Counted from the stretch's first letter, positions 1 to 9,337 are shown. The stretch: 50,271 bases of DNA from a bacterium (GCA_028278455.1 JANQEH010000164.1:1-50271); one strand, 5' to 3'. Numbers and translations are program-made. The notes: generated by a model from the letters alone, not told the origin.

Positions 1-281
1 CCGGCATTAAGCCACTTTGAGAGCACTACAGGTTTGTGTCCCATTTCCCGTAGTTTTGACAGATAACCGGCGTGGACCGGTAAGTCTGTTTGTTGTACAG
101 GATCATCTCCAAGTACTTTTTTCCTTCTTTCAATAGACCTTTTTGAAACAATTTCACGATTGTCGGAAATACCCTGTTTATCCACGAAAAAAATCCAATA
201 TTTTTCCCTGGGGCTGTTAGAGGACAGGAAAACAAAGGATGACAGGATAATGCTGTAAATAAATATAGTTCTTTTCATCAT
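1..281 (-). CDS. S8 (subtilisin-like) serine peptidase, N-terminal fragment running off the window
   Basis: The minus-strand reading frame begins with ATG-ATG at 281-276 and stays open to the left edge, giving 93 complete residues. Residues 1-22 form a signal peptide (MMKR followed by a hydrophobic stretch ending in SS). The mature start then matches the N-terminal propeptide region of secreted subtilases of FCB-type bacteria: KYWIFFVDK, then SKRSIERRKKV, then DLPVHAGYL, and finally SKWLNA at the window edge. The catalytic Asp, His and Ser lie outside the window, so the assignment rests on this propeptide pattern only. There is no convincing Shine-Dalgarno sequence close to the start. A shorter frame on the same strand (235-26) is a shadow of this gene. 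The protein is probably an exported protease; its substrate is unknown. Confidence 0.7.
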   Translation of the reverse strand, partial: MMKRTIFIYSIILSSFVFLSSNSPREKYWIFFVDKQGISDNREIVSKRSIERRKKVLGDDPVQQTDLPVHAGYLSKLREMGHKPVVLSKWLNA

Positions 282-511
282 CGTAGTTTAGTTTTTGGAT
301 TTCAGCCATCCCTCCAGGATGGAAATTACCTGTTAATTTATTGGCACAAAAAAAGTTTACCGGCTATTCTAAATTATCCCTTTCGAGATATGTACTCTTA
401 ACTATTTGTTATACCGGATTCCCGCTTTCGCCCCTGACAAAGGGGAAGTCAGGAAATAAAAATCTGAAAGTAAATGACCAGATTCTCCTGCATTTATGAT
501 TACTTAACATC

Positions 512-1780
512 TTAACTCCATATAAACCATATAAAAAGAGCTCCTGCTGCCGTAGCTCCGATCGTGAACGGGAGGCCAATCTTGATAAAATCCCAGAACG
601 ATATAGGATAACCCTCTTTTTTCAATATGCCGGCAGATACTATATTAGCAGATGCACCTATCGGCGTGATGTTCCCGCCCATGCAAGCTCCTATCAGCAG
701 TGCGAAGACAAGCAGGAACTCAGAGCCAAGAAGAGTATCGCCCAGGCTTCTGGCAACTGGTATCATCACTGTTATATACGGCACATTGTCAATAAAAGCT
801 GAAATAATAACGGAAAAAACTACAATGAACGTGAAATTCAGAACTACAGATTCGCCCAGGAAGCTGACCAGAAAATCCTTAAAATCCGTAATTAATCCGG
901 CTCCTTCTATTGTGTGCACAAGAACAAATATACCCGCCAGAAACAGGGTTGTGTCAAGGTCATACCTTAATAGGATATTCTTTGTTTCACTTACATCTTT
1001 GTTCAATCCCCATATCAATGTAAGCAGTGCGAAGATCATACAGACGGTTCCGCTCAACCATACGAATTCCGGATCGAATAACGGGGCGACAGCAAGACCA
1101 ACCACCATTGCCGTGAGAAGTATCGTCGGAACCCAGCTATCTACTTTTGATTCCCTGTGAACCGTAACCGGCTGTTTAAATTCCCTGAAGAACCAGTATA
1201 GAATAATTAAAGATACAACAGCGCTGAATTCAACGGCGAAAAATATTCCGGGTTTGCCGTGAAACCAGATGAAATCAATAAAATCCATTTTCATTGCAGC
1301 TGCAAGAATCATACTCGGCGGATCACCGATAAGAGTTGCCGTTCCCTGAAGATTGCTCGAGATTGCGAGACCAACCATAACCGGAACAGGTGAAGATTTC
1401 AACTTTTTCACCATTTCAAGCGCTATGGGAGCTATGATCAAAACCACAGCTACATTCTCAATAAAAACAGACAGAAAACCTGAAATTGCACACACCCTCA
1501 GCATTGCCGTACCAGTGCTTCTCGATCTCTCTACAATCCCGTCAGCCAGATACGCCGGCACACCTGAAAGTGAGAAAAACTCCGCAATGATCAAGGTCCC
1601 CGCAAAAATACCGATAACATTCCAGTTAACCCAGGTAAACACATTAGAAAAATCAATTATGCTCAGGAATAGCAATACGACCAATCCGATCCAGATCGAA
1701 ACAGCCCTGTATTTCTTGAAAAATATCAGATATAGATAAACCAGAATAAAGATCGATAATACAATAAGTTTTTCATTCAT
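512..1780 (-). CDS. SLC13/ArsB-type ion-transporter-superfamily permease
   Basis: A 422-residue polytopic membrane protein with about eleven hydrophobic segments and little soluble sequence. It has the two-fold repeated architecture of the ion transporter superfamily (ArsB, SLC13/DASS, CitMHS). The clearest signature is GTATLIGDPPSMIL around residue 147, with a second related segment, MGGNITPIGASANIV, near residue 368; such paired re-entrant hairpins form the substrate and cation site in this superfamily. Another family-like segment is SVFIENVAVVLIIAPIA near residue 105. The substrate (dicarboxylate, arsenite, sodium/proton or other anion) cannot be read from the sequence. It lies 20 bp downstream of the MBL hydrolase on the same strand, so the two are probably cotranscribed, although no functional link is evident. 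Confidence 0.75.
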   Translation of the reverse strand: MNEKLIVLSIFILVYLYLIFFKKYRAVSIWIGLVVLLFLSIIDFSNVFTWVNWNVIGIFAGTLIIAEFFSLSGVPAYLADGIVERSRSTGTAMLRVCAISGFLSVFIENVAVVLIIAPIALEMVKKLKSSPVPVMVGLAISSNLQGTATLIGDPPSMILAAAMKMDFIDFIWFHGKPGIFFAVEFSAVVSLIILYWFFREFKQPVTVHRESKVDSWVPTILLTAMVVGLAVAPLFDPEFVWLSGTVCMIFALLTLIWGLNKDVSETKNILLRYDLDTTLFLAGIFVLVHTIEGAGLITDFKDFLVSFLGESVVLNFTFIVVFSVIISAFIDNVPYITVMIPVARSLGDTLLGSEFLLVFALLIGACMGGNITPIGASANIVSAGILKKEGYPISFWDFIKIGLPFTIGATAAGALFIWFIWS

Positions 1781-1800
1781 GCAGTTAATCGCCTATAGAA

Positions 1801-2589
1801 TCAGATCTCATACCATTCAGTCGGTCTGTCCTGGTATGTCAGAAACAATTTTGTCTTTTCTTCTTCGAATCCCTCTATCGTCTGAAGGTTTTCATAAACC
1901 GTTGATATAGCCAGATCAGGTCTATTATTTTCACGGCTGAGGTGTGCAAGAAACACAGCTTTCAGTTTATCCGAATAGACTTCTTTTATCAGAGTTGATG
2001 CCGTAATATTCGAGATATGTCCCTCCGGACCTGCTATCCTCTGTTTGAGGATAAAATGATATTTTCCGTTCTCGAGCATAACCGGATCATGATTAGATTC
2101 TATCACGAGAACATTACAGTTCATAAGTTCATCAATAACCAGAGGTGTAAGCTCGCCAATATCAGTAACATACCCGATTTTTTTTCCATTCTCAGAAAAT
2201 GTAAATCCTACTGATTCAGCTGAGTCGTGCGAAACTTTGAAGCTTTTAATATCCAATCCATTTGTGGCTATACTCTCACCGGGATCGAACAGATTGACTT
2301 TGCCATGCAGGTCTTTCTTTATTTTTCCATGGAGACTTACATAAGATCCGGGAGTTATATATACCGGTGTATTATAATTGCGCGCAAATTTACCCAGTCC
2401 ATGAATATGATCCGTGTGCTCATGTGTTACAAATACAGAATCTATCTTCTCAGGCATGACATCAACTAACCGCAACCTTTTTACAAGGTCCCGGATCCCT
2501 AGCCCCGCATCAATGAGTATACAGCTGCTGTCTGTCCTTATTATAGAGGCGTTCCCTCTGCTTCCGCTGGCAAGTATATTAATTTTCAT
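1801..2589 (-). CDS. MBL-fold metallo-hydrolase, WalJ/YycJ-like
   Basis: A 262-residue metallo-beta-lactamase-fold hydrolase. Residues 1-30 begin MKINILASGSRGNA, typical of the YycJ/WalJ subgroup, and the metal-binding motif HEHTDH lies near residue 56. Further metal-ligand candidates are the His in SHDSAES, the Asp in YVTDIGEL, and a C-terminal HLSRENN. WalJ homologues are putative nucleases that help coordinate replication or cell division with wall metabolism in Firmicutes. Here the gene is the first minus-strand gene left of the putative replication origin, divergent from dnaN. The biochemical role in this organism is inferred from family membership only. A general MBL hydrolase is the alternative. 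Confidence 0.75.
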   Translation of the reverse strand: MKINILASGSRGNASIIRTDSSCILIDAGLGIRDLVKRLRLVDVMPEKIDSVFVTHEHTDHIHGLGKFARNYNTPVYITPGSYVSLHGKIKKDLHGKVNLFDPGESIATNGLDIKSFKVSHDSAESVGFTFSENGKKIGYVTDIGELTPLVIDELMNCNVLVIESNHDPVMLENGKYHFILKQRIAGPEGHISNITASTLIKEVYSDKLKAVFLAHLSRENNRPDLAISTVYENLQTIEGFEEEKTKLFLTYQDRPTEWYEI

Positions 2590-2699
2590 TTACAATGTCA
2601 TAAAGAATATCTGAGATATGGAAGTTAAAAAAGAGAATAATTATATGCAAGCTATCAAATACCAAATAACATAAATTACTCTTAAACAATAGCCCATAT

Positions 2700-3112
2700 A
2701 AAGTATATGTGGATTAGTTGTTGAAAAATGTTTGATAACATGTTTAGAATAACATAATTCGACATTATAGATCACAATGAATAGACCTATTCAGTTTATT
2801 GAATCATTATCCACATGATCATAACATACACCTGAAAGAATTCACAAGTAATGGATATATCAATATATAGTATATCAATTCTAATAATTAACAATTCTTT
2901 GTATTAATTGTAACAAGCTTTTTGTTCGGGAATATGAGTTATCCAGTTTTACACATTGTATTAGTAATAATAATAATTTTGTTTTATTAAAGAATTAAAC
3001 TATTTATATAAATAAAACCGTGGATAAGTTAGTTTTCGTAAAAATGACAGCAGAGTATTTGATTTTTTTCCTTGTAAAACTATGGTCTTTTTACTATTTT
3101 TGTTAATCCATA
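2700..3112. other. Putative chromosomal replication origin (oriC) with DnaA boxes
   Basis: The 578-bp gap between the divergent MBL gene and dnaN is very AT-rich and contains no gene. It holds one perfect DnaA box (TTATCCACA, 2807-2815) and near matches: TGTGGATTA at 2708-2716 (8/9), CGTGGATAA at 3019-3027 (8/9), TTATCCAGT at 2939-2947 (7/9) and TAATCCATA at 3104-3112 (7/9). The stretch 2945-3015 is almost pure A/T and could serve as the DNA-unwinding element. Genes point away on both sides, and dnaN, recF and gyrB follow on the right, an arrangement classically found at bacterial origins. dnaA itself is not in the window. Confidence 0.6.
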
Positions 3113-3167
3113 GTATTGTTGAAAAACACCCTCAATATAAAACCAACCAAACCGGAGATTATCACAA

Positions 3168-4280
3168 ATGAAATTTTCTGTATCCTGCTCAGACCTTAAA
3201 TTAGGAATGCAACAGATTATAAATGTAATACCCAGCAAGACTACCTTGCCTATACTGGGACATGTTTTATTTGAAGCGAATAACGGCACTTTATCACTAA
3301 GCGGAACAGACCTTGAAGTTACATTGAATACTAAAATAGCTGCAGAAATTGAGCAGGAGGGTTCGGTTACTATATCCGGACGACTTTTATTTGATGTTAT
3401 AAGAGAGATTGGGGATATCCCGCTTGAAATATCGGTTGATGAATCAAACAAGATTCTACTTAAATATTCCAGAGGCCAGTATACATTTTTTGGGGAGGAT
3501 CCGAAAGACTTTCCGCAATTACCGTCAATAAATGTTAAGCATGAGATAAAATATAACACGAAAAAACTGAAAAGACTTATTGATAAAACTTTGTTTGCAG
3601 TTTCAACAGATGAATTAAGGGCGGCGCTGATGGGTATCCTTTTTCAGGTAAAGGAAAACGAATGCAGGGCGGTTTCTACAGATGGACACAGGCTTTCCCG
3701 GATAATTGATAAAGGATTTACTTCATCTGAAGAACTTTCTGACGTGATTATACCCACTAAGGCATTGAGTCTTCTGAGCAAGGGACTAGAGGAGGAAGGT
3801 GAGGGAAAAATATCTCTGGCCGAAAATCATATAGTATTTGAGCTTGAGAAAGTAGTGATAAGCGCAACACTGATCGAAGGAAGGTATCCTGATTACGAAA
3901 AAGTTATACCTGTCAATAATGAAAAAGTGCTGATCGTAAATAGAGATCAGGTTATATCGGCGCTCAGGACCGTTTCCGTACTCGCTAACAAGATAACACA
4001 ACAGGTCAGGCTCAAGATAGGTGCTAATAACCTGACTATTTCTTCGCAGGATATGGACCGTGGTGAAGGTTATGAAACACTGGAAGCAGAATATTCCGGA
4101 GAGGAACTCGAGATAGGATTCAATTCAAATTATCTAATCGAGATTCTTAAGCATATTGATACCGAAAACGTTCTATTTAATTTCGATACGTCCACAAGCG
4201 CAACACTTCTTTTCCCGGAGAACCAGGAAGAGGACGAAGATCTGCTGATGCTTGTTATGCCGATCAAGCTTCGGGATTGA
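3168..4280 (+). CDS. dnaN: DNA polymerase III subunit beta (sliding clamp)
   Basis: A 370-residue protein of standard length for the bacterial sliding clamp, which encircles DNA and tethers the replicative polymerase and other clamp-binding proteins. The three clamp domains are visible as successive segments starting MKFSVSCSDLKLGMQ, then LKRLIDKTLFAVSTDELR near residue 129, then VNRDQVISALRTVSVLA near residue 258. The C-terminus has MLVMPIKLRD, matching the conserved MP-(I/M)-(R/K)-L tail that contributes to the clamp's protein-binding pocket. The ATG follows GGAG at a suitable distance. The gene directly abuts the putative origin and is followed by a strong terminator, so it is probably transcribed on its own. 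Confidence 0.96.
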   Translation: MKFSVSCSDLKLGMQQIINVIPSKTTLPILGHVLFEANNGTLSLSGTDLEVTLNTKIAAEIEQEGSVTISGRLLFDVIREIGDIPLEISVDESNKILLKYSRGQYTFFGEDPKDFPQLPSINVKHEIKYNTKKLKRLIDKTLFAVSTDELRAALMGILFQVKENECRAVSTDGHRLSRIIDKGFTSSEELSDVIIPTKALSLLSKGLEEEGEGKISLAENHIVFELEKVVISATLIEGRYPDYEKVIPVNNEKVLIVNRDQVISALRTVSVLANKITQQVRLKIGANNLTISSQDMDRGEGYETLEAEYSGEELEIGFNSNYLIEILKHIDTENVLFNFDTSTSATLLFPENQEEDEDLLMLVMPIKLRD

Positions 4281-4303
4281 CCAAGAAGAAAGGATTATTT
4301 TTT

Positions 4304-4332
4304 AAGCCGCTCATCCAGGGCGGCTTTTTTTT
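4304..4332 (+). terminator. Rho-independent terminator after dnaN
   Basis: A perfect 7-bp stem (AAGCCGC at 4304-4310 with GCGGCTT at 4320-4326) has a 9-nt loop and runs into an unbroken T tract to 4332. It starts 23 bp after the dnaN stop codon and separates dnaN from the padR-permease unit. Confidence 0.9.
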
Positions 4333-4390
4333 GTAGAAATGCTGGATTGCCTGACCTGACCTAATAAACTCAAAAACACAAAAGGAAACA

Positions 4391-4419
4391 TCCCCCTGAA
4401 TACCTCTTCGAAAGGGGGA
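4391..4419. repeat. C-rich inverted repeat, dispersed intergenic family
   Basis: TCCCCCT (4391-4397) pairs perfectly with AGGGGGA (4413-4419). Related CCCCC/GGGGG hairpins occur between genes at 14078-14093 and 15522-15549, and a shorter version at 14226-14243. They belong to a short palindromic repeat type commonly seen between genes in FCB-group genomes. Confidence 0.5.
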
Positions 4420-4494
4420 CTTTGCCTAAGAATTCTTTTACAAAGTAGATAGGAAAATACTGGTTTAATGATTCAATAAGAATTGGTACTATGA

Positions 4495-4526
4495 GCTGAG
4501 ATTTCTCGACAACGCTCGAAATGACA
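4495..4526. repeat. Dispersed GAGATTTCTCG...CTCGAAATGACA repeat, short copy
   Basis: This is the minimal copy of a family also found at 9338-9388 and 25626-25687. The left part GAGATTTCTCGAC and right part CGCTCGAAATGACA are shared; here only about 2 bases separate them. The other copies carry an inserted GCCCC...GGGG hairpin between the same two ends. The rest of the gap between dnaN and padR shows no gene. Confidence 0.6.
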
Positions 4527-4674
4527 ATAATCTAATAATATATAAGAACAAATTATAGACTATATATCTTGTTATTGCCTGTTATATATATTCAAAAAGT
4601 GAGAAAACTGAAACAAATATTCTCCTTTATCGAATACATGTATAAGTGCACTTTATCTATTGGAGATATTTAAG

Positions 4675-4998
4675 ATGATGGATCTTTTAACGCGGCGGGA
4701 GGAAATAATTCTTCTTTCGGTGTGGAAACTCAAAGACGGAGCATATGGTATGTCCATCAAGGACCACGTTTCTCAGGTAACCGGCAAAAAATGGCTTTTC
4801 GGATCGATCTACACCCCGCTTGAAAAGCTCCTTGAAAAGGGCTACCTGATATCTGAAAAAGGTGAGCCAACTCCGGAAAGAGGAGGCAGGGCGAAGGTCT
4901 TCTTTATCCTGACAGGCGAAGGACTGGATGCCCTGAAGAACCTGCAGAAAATATATGAATTCTTATGGGATGACATTCCGGCTTTAGAAGTGAGATAG
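4675..4998 (+). CDS. PadR-family transcriptional regulator
   Basis: A PadR-like winged-helix protein of about 107 residues. The pattern LLTRREEIILLSVWKL, then GMSIKDHVSQVTGKKW, then GSIYTPLEKLLEKGYL followed by GGRAKVFFILTGEG is the PadR DNA-binding domain, including the wing. I chose ATG 4675, preceded by GGAG at 4662-4665, over an upstream TTG at 4660. The gene ends 4 bp before the start of a duplicated FtsX-like permease. PadR genes next to such permeases are a recurrent pair in Acidobacteriota and FCB-type genomes, so it probably represses its own operon in response to an unknown ligand or stress. Confidence 0.88.
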   Translation: MMDLLTRREEIILLSVWKLKDGAYGMSIKDHVSQVTGKKWLFGSIYTPLEKLLEKGYLISEKGEPTPERGGRAKVFFILTGEGLDALKNLQKIYEFLWDDIPALEVR

Positions 4999-5002
4999 TT
5001 AT

Positions 5003-7618
5003 ATGAGCGATGAATACAGACATCCTCCGAGGATTCTCGAGTGGATTTTAAAATCACTTTTACTAAAGCGCACCGGCTATTGCGCCCTGGGTGATTACTC
5101 GGAGGAGTACAATTCGATCGTTAAGCAGAGGGGTGGGCTTACGGCTGTAACCTGGTATTCTTTGCATGTTATTGCCGCGTTAACAAGGCGGATAAATTAT
5201 AAAATTTACAGGAGCCGTATAATGCTCAGAAACTATTTAACAGTTGCTTTGAGAAATATTTTCAAAAACAAGGTATATTCACTGATAAATATATCGGGTT
5301 TGACCATAGGTATGGCAAGCTGTTTTCTTATATATTTGTATGTTCAGCATGAGCTGAGTTATGACAGGTATCATGAGAAAGCAGACAGGATATACCGGGT
5401 GATCGTGAGGGATGCAAAAAGCAGCGGGCCGGCTTATGTAGGATCCCCGGCGCCACTTGCAAAGGCCCTGAGCGATAAGTATCCCGAAATAGAGAAAACA
5501 GTGAGGTTCGATGATTTCGGATTCAAGGAAAAAACCATGCTCAGATACAGGGAAAAGAGTTTTAACGAGGACAAGTTTTTCCTTGCAGATCCCGAAATAT
5601 TTGATGTATTCACATTTAAATTTATCCAGGGTGATCCGGAGACGGCTCTTGACGGCCCTGACAGGATAGTGCTGACAGAGAACATAGCAGAGAAGTATTT
5701 CGGTGATGAAGATCCTATGGGGAAAACACTTATATATGAAGGGGTTCGGGATTATACAGTAAGCGCCGTAATAGAGAATGTCCCGGATAATTCCCATTTC
5801 AAATTCGATCTTCTCTGTTCTTTCAGAAGCCAGAGTGATTTTTACGGAGGCAGGAATTATAACGAGAGCTGGGGCGCATGGAATTTTTATACATATGTTC
5901 TTTTGAGAGACTACATAGATGAAGGATATTTCCGGGAAAAGATCAGTACATTTGTCAAGGAACATCTGGATTACGAGGAAAGTATTGTCGATCTTCAGAA
6001 ACTGACAGATATATATCTCCGGTCGAACGGAAGGGGGGAGATCGAACCAGTAAGTGATATCTCGAATGTCTACATATTTTCTGCGATAGCAGTAATTATT
6101 TTGCTTATAGCCTGTATAAACTTCATGAATCTATACACAGCGAATTCGGAGACGAGGGCAAGAGAAGTTGGGATGAGGAAAGTGATAGGAGCATACAGAA
6201 AACAGCTTGTATCACAGTTTATCGGAGAGTCCCTGATCCAATCGGTGATAGCCCTGCCGCTGTCGCTCACGGCTGTTATTCTTGTATTGCCAGCATTTAA
6301 CAACATTGCATCAAAAAGCATCGGGATAGGCTATCTATTCAATTTCAAATTTTTTGGAACAGTTGTTCTTATTACATTCGCAGTTGGTATTATTTCAGGA
6401 AGTTATCCGGCATTTTTTATGTCATCTTTTACTCCTATTAAAATGTTGAGAGGCAGATTCAGCCTGAAAAGCAGAAATATCAGCCTGAGAAACATCCTTG
6501 TAGTCATCCAGTTCACGGTGTCGGTAGTCTTTATAGCCGGCACCCTGGTAGTAAGCGATCAAATGAGTTTCATCAAGAACAGAAAGCTCGGATATAACCG
6601 GCAGAATATCGTAAATGTAACGATCTTCAGTGATGACACACAGAATAACTATCAGTTATACAGGGAGCGGATTTCTGGAAATCCGTTGATACTCGGTGTA
6701 ACCGCAACATCGTTTACTCCAAGTGTAACCAACTGGCGTGAAGGTCTTCCTTATGAAGGCAGGGATGATGATACAAATTCGCAGGGATTCTACAGGCTTT
6801 CAGGAGATTTCAATATTATCGATGTCTTCGAGATGGAGATGCTTGAAGGCAGGACTTTTGATAAGAATTTCTCAACTGACCTTCATAATGCTTTTATCTT
6901 GAACGAAGAAGCCGTTAAGTCCATCGGTTGGACCGTTGAAGAAGCGATAGGAAAAAGGTTCGGATACCCAGATGAAGAAGGGGTCATGAAGGGGAGTGTT
7001 GTAGGTGTTGTAAAGAACTTTAACTTCAGGTCGCTTCACCATCAGGTAGAACCAATGGCTATTTCAGTCCTACCGGACTTCTTTCAATATATTTCGATCA
7101 GGATAGATCCTGAAGACATCACGACTGTCATAGATTATCTGGAGCAAGAGTGGAACAGCATCAATGCGGGGTACCCGTTTGAATACTTTTTCTATGATGA
7201 AGAATTCAACAAGCTATATAAAGCGGATATGAGGACAGAGAAATTGTTTAATTATTTTACCTTACTTGCTATATTTGTGTCATGTCTGGGATTGTTTGCC
7301 CTTTCTTCGTTTACCGTCCAGAAAAGATCCAGGGAAATTGGTATCAGAAAGGTCCTTGGAGCAAATTTTTCAAAGGTGGCTATTCTTCTTGTCAGGGATT
7401 TTTTAATAATTGTTATAATAGCGAATACCATTGCGATACCCGCAGCTTACTATCTTTCAGGATCATGGCTTCAAAACTTTGCCTTCAAGACGGATGTTAA
7501 CGCGGGAATTTTTCTGCTGAGCTCTTTTCTGACATTTTTTATAGCATTGATTACTATAAGTTTCCAGGTAGTTAAAGGCATTTCTGCAAATCCGGTAAAA
7601 TCACTTAGAAGTGAGTGA
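5003..7618 (+). CDS. Orphan ABC permease with two FtsX domains and a cytoplasmic prefix domain (ADOP-like)
   Basis: An 871-residue MacB/FtsX-type permease. Residues 1-72 form a soluble prefix (RHPPRILEWILKSLL, ALGDYSEEY) typical of permeases paired with PadR regulators. The permease proper begins at MLRNYLTVALRNIFKNK (about residue 74) with the first membrane helix near 92-112, followed by a periplasmic MacB core domain (EKADRIYRV). FtsX domain 1 lies at about 350-480 (TRAREVGMRKVIGAYR). A second helix, core domain and FtsX domain start at about 495 and end at 871 (RSREIGIRKVLGAN). This duplicated layout matches acidobacterial duplicated orphan permeases. No ABC ATPase is encoded nearby, so the energising subunit and substrate are unknown. 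Confidence 0.85.
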   Translation: MSDEYRHPPRILEWILKSLLLKRTGYCALGDYSEEYNSIVKQRGGLTAVTWYSLHVIAALTRRINYKIYRSRIMLRNYLTVALRNIFKNKVYSLINISGLTIGMASCFLIYLYVQHELSYDRYHEKADRIYRVIVRDAKSSGPAYVGSPAPLAKALSDKYPEIEKTVRFDDFGFKEKTMLRYREKSFNEDKFFLADPEIFDVFTFKFIQGDPETALDGPDRIVLTENIAEKYFGDEDPMGKTLIYEGVRDYTVSAVIENVPDNSHFKFDLLCSFRSQSDFYGGRNYNESWGAWNFYTYVLLRDYIDEGYFREKISTFVKEHLDYEESIVDLQKLTDIYLRSNGRGEIEPVSDISNVYIFSAIAVIILLIACINFMNLYTANSETRAREVGMRKVIGAYRKQLVSQFIGESLIQSVIALPLSLTAVILVLPAFNNIASKSIGIGYLFNFKFFGTVVLITFAVGIISGSYPAFFMSSFTPIKMLRGRFSLKSRNISLRNILVVIQFTVSVVFIAGTLVVSDQMSFIKNRKLGYNRQNIVNVTIFSDDTQNNYQLYRERISGNPLILGVTATSFTPSVTNWREGLPYEGRDDDTNSQGFYRLSGDFNIIDVFEMEMLEGRTFDKNFSTDLHNAFILNEEAVKSIGWTVEEAIGKRFGYPDEEGVMKGSVVGVVKNFNFRSLHHQVEPMAISVLPDFFQYISIRIDPEDITTVIDYLEQEWNSINAGYPFEYFFYDEEFNKLYKADMRTEKLFNYFTLLAIFVSCLGLFALSSFTVQKRSREIGIRKVLGANFSKVAILLVRDFLIIVIIANTIAIPAAYYLSGSWLQNFAFKTDVNAGIFLLSSFLTFFIALITISFQVVKGISANPVKSLRSE

Positions 7619-7840
7619 ATTTATTTATATAAGGATGGGATTTTAGAGTGAAAAAACTTGCTCGTTTTAGAGTTAGAGAAAAGCAAGTAATACCTACCTC
7701 TTTCCGATTTAATATTTTCCTTTAATTGAACCGGGCTAACATAATTAAAAAACATAAGTTTAGTAAAGATTTTTATTGGATATTAGTAAAAAATTATTTA
7801 CATTATCGGGTTAGGCTGATAATTCCATGGTTGCATACCG

Positions 7841-8950
7841 ATGTTCTTAAAAAAAATACGTCTTGAGAACTATAGAAATTACGAGAGCATCGAGCTTGAA
7901 TTTAACAGCCGCGGTAATCTGTTATTTGGAAAGAACGGACAGGGAAAAACGAATCTTCTCGAAGCGATCTACTATATGTCGGTATTCAGGAGCTTCAGGA
8001 AGGGAACCAGTTCGGATATCGTGAAATGGGATTCGGATGATTTCCAGATTGCCGGTTTCTTTGACACAAAAAATAAGATTGAGCGATGTATTGAAATCCG
8101 CTGGAAACGTGGTGAGGCGAAACGAGTTTATTTTGACAATGATAATGTCGAGAGATTGGCGGAGCTGATCGGGAATTTTCCGATTGTGATCCTTTCACCT
8201 GAGAGTATCGAGATCACCCAGGGTATGCCCGCAGAGAGAAGGAGATTTCTGGATCTTCTCATATCCCAGGAAGACAAGCGTTATCTGGACGATCTGACTT
8301 CTTACAGAAAGGTGCTGAAACAGAGGAATATTCTTCTTTTTTCCGATCCGGACCGCACTACCCTGGATATTTGGTCCGAAAAGCTGGTAGAATATGGTGT
8401 CAGGCTGCAGGAAAAGAGGGCGGAAGTCCTCGGGCAGCTTTCCGGAACAGTAAGCCGGATGTATTCAAGAATAAGCCATGGCAACGAAGAGTTGTTTGTG
8501 AAATACAGGCCTTCAGTCGATCCAGCTGATGATCTTAAGAGATCCTTTGAGGAGGATCTGGTGGAATCTTCCGGTGAAGAGCGCAGGAAGAAGACTACTC
8601 TCGTCGGACCTCACCGGGATGAGATCAGGTTCTTTATCGATGGTCGTGATGCCCGGAAATACGGATCGCAGGGACAACACAAAAGCATATTGATGGCTTT
8701 GAAATCGGCAGAGATCATTTATCTGAAAGAAGAAAAGGGCGTTGATCCTGTCATACTGCTCGATGATCTTTTCGCGATGCTCGACCAAAAAAGAATTATG
8801 GCGTTTCTCGGTATACTTAAAGAGCATGACCAGTTTTTCATTACGGCCAACGCAGGGCTGAATCCTGAGGTGCTGCTATCTGAAGCGGGTTTCAAGAAAA
8901 CGGAGTTTTCACAATACCAGGTTGAAGGCGGGAGGATAACGGACAGATAA
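7841..8950 (+). CDS. recF: DNA replication and repair protein RecF
   Basis: A 369-residue SMC-like ABC ATPase that, with RecO and RecR, loads RecA onto gapped single-stranded DNA. Visible motifs are the Walker A GKNGQGKTN near residue 31, the family segment FPIVILSPESIEITQG, the ABC signature YGSQGQHKSILMALK near residue 275, and the Walker B VILLDDLFAMLD near residue 307. Length and termini are normal. It is the first gene after a 222-bp gap and overlaps the next gene by one base (TAATG), so recF and the DUF721 gene are translationally coupled. Its location in a dnaN-recF-gyrB neighbourhood is a conserved origin-proximal arrangement. Confidence 0.95.
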   Translation: MFLKKIRLENYRNYESIELEFNSRGNLLFGKNGQGKTNLLEAIYYMSVFRSFRKGTSSDIVKWDSDDFQIAGFFDTKNKIERCIEIRWKRGEAKRVYFDNDNVERLAELIGNFPIVILSPESIEITQGMPAERRRFLDLLISQEDKRYLDDLTSYRKVLKQRNILLFSDPDRTTLDIWSEKLVEYGVRLQEKRAEVLGQLSGTVSRMYSRISHGNEELFVKYRPSVDPADDLKRSFEEDLVESSGEERRKKTTLVGPHRDEIRFFIDGRDARKYGSQGQHKSILMALKSAEIIYLKEEKGVDPVILLDDLFAMLDQKRIMAFLGILKEHDQFFITANAGLNPEVLLSEAGFKKTEFSQYQVEGGRITDR

Positions 8951-9246
8951 TGGACCAGTCTAAAGGCAGACCGGAAAAGCTTGGCGGAATTCTCAAAAAG
9001 CTATTCTCAAGCATGGGGATCGAGGAAGGGCTTGAACAGCAGGATGCACTCCTGATATGGAATGATGTTGTCGGTGAGAGGATAGCGAAGATCTCGGAAC
9101 CGGAAAGCGTGAAGCACGGAAGGCTTTACATAAGGATCAAGAACAATATGTGGAAACAGGAAGTGCATTATCATAAGCATGAGATCATCAAAAGGATCAA
9201 TGAAAGGCTGATGAGGGACGCAATAAAGGATATAGTTTTTTTGTAA
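8950..9246 (+). CDS. DUF721/DciA-like protein, putative replicative helicase loader or operator
   Basis: A 98-residue basic protein with the DUF721 pattern: GGILKKLFSSMGIEEGLEQQDALLIWNDVVGERIAKIS, broken here into GILKKLFSSMG and ALLIWNDVVGERIAK, followed by GRLYIRIKNNMWKQE and a C-terminal INERLMRDAIKDIVFL. DUF721 proteins linked to recF and gyrB include DciA, which interacts with the DnaB helicase in bacteria lacking DnaC or DnaI loaders. That function is inferred from family and position; it is not demonstrated by the sequence. The start codon overlaps the recF stop by one base. Confidence 0.8.
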   Translation: MDQSKGRPEKLGGILKKLFSSMGIEEGLEQQDALLIWNDVVGERIAKISEPESVKHGRLYIRIKNNMWKQEVHYHKHEIIKRINERLMRDAIKDIVFL

Positions 9247-9337
9247 AAGAACCGGTTTTCATATTTGAGTTTTTTGAATTAAGATCAGATATTATATATT
9301 ATTTTTAATACATTTTGAGTTTGAACGGAGTTTATGT

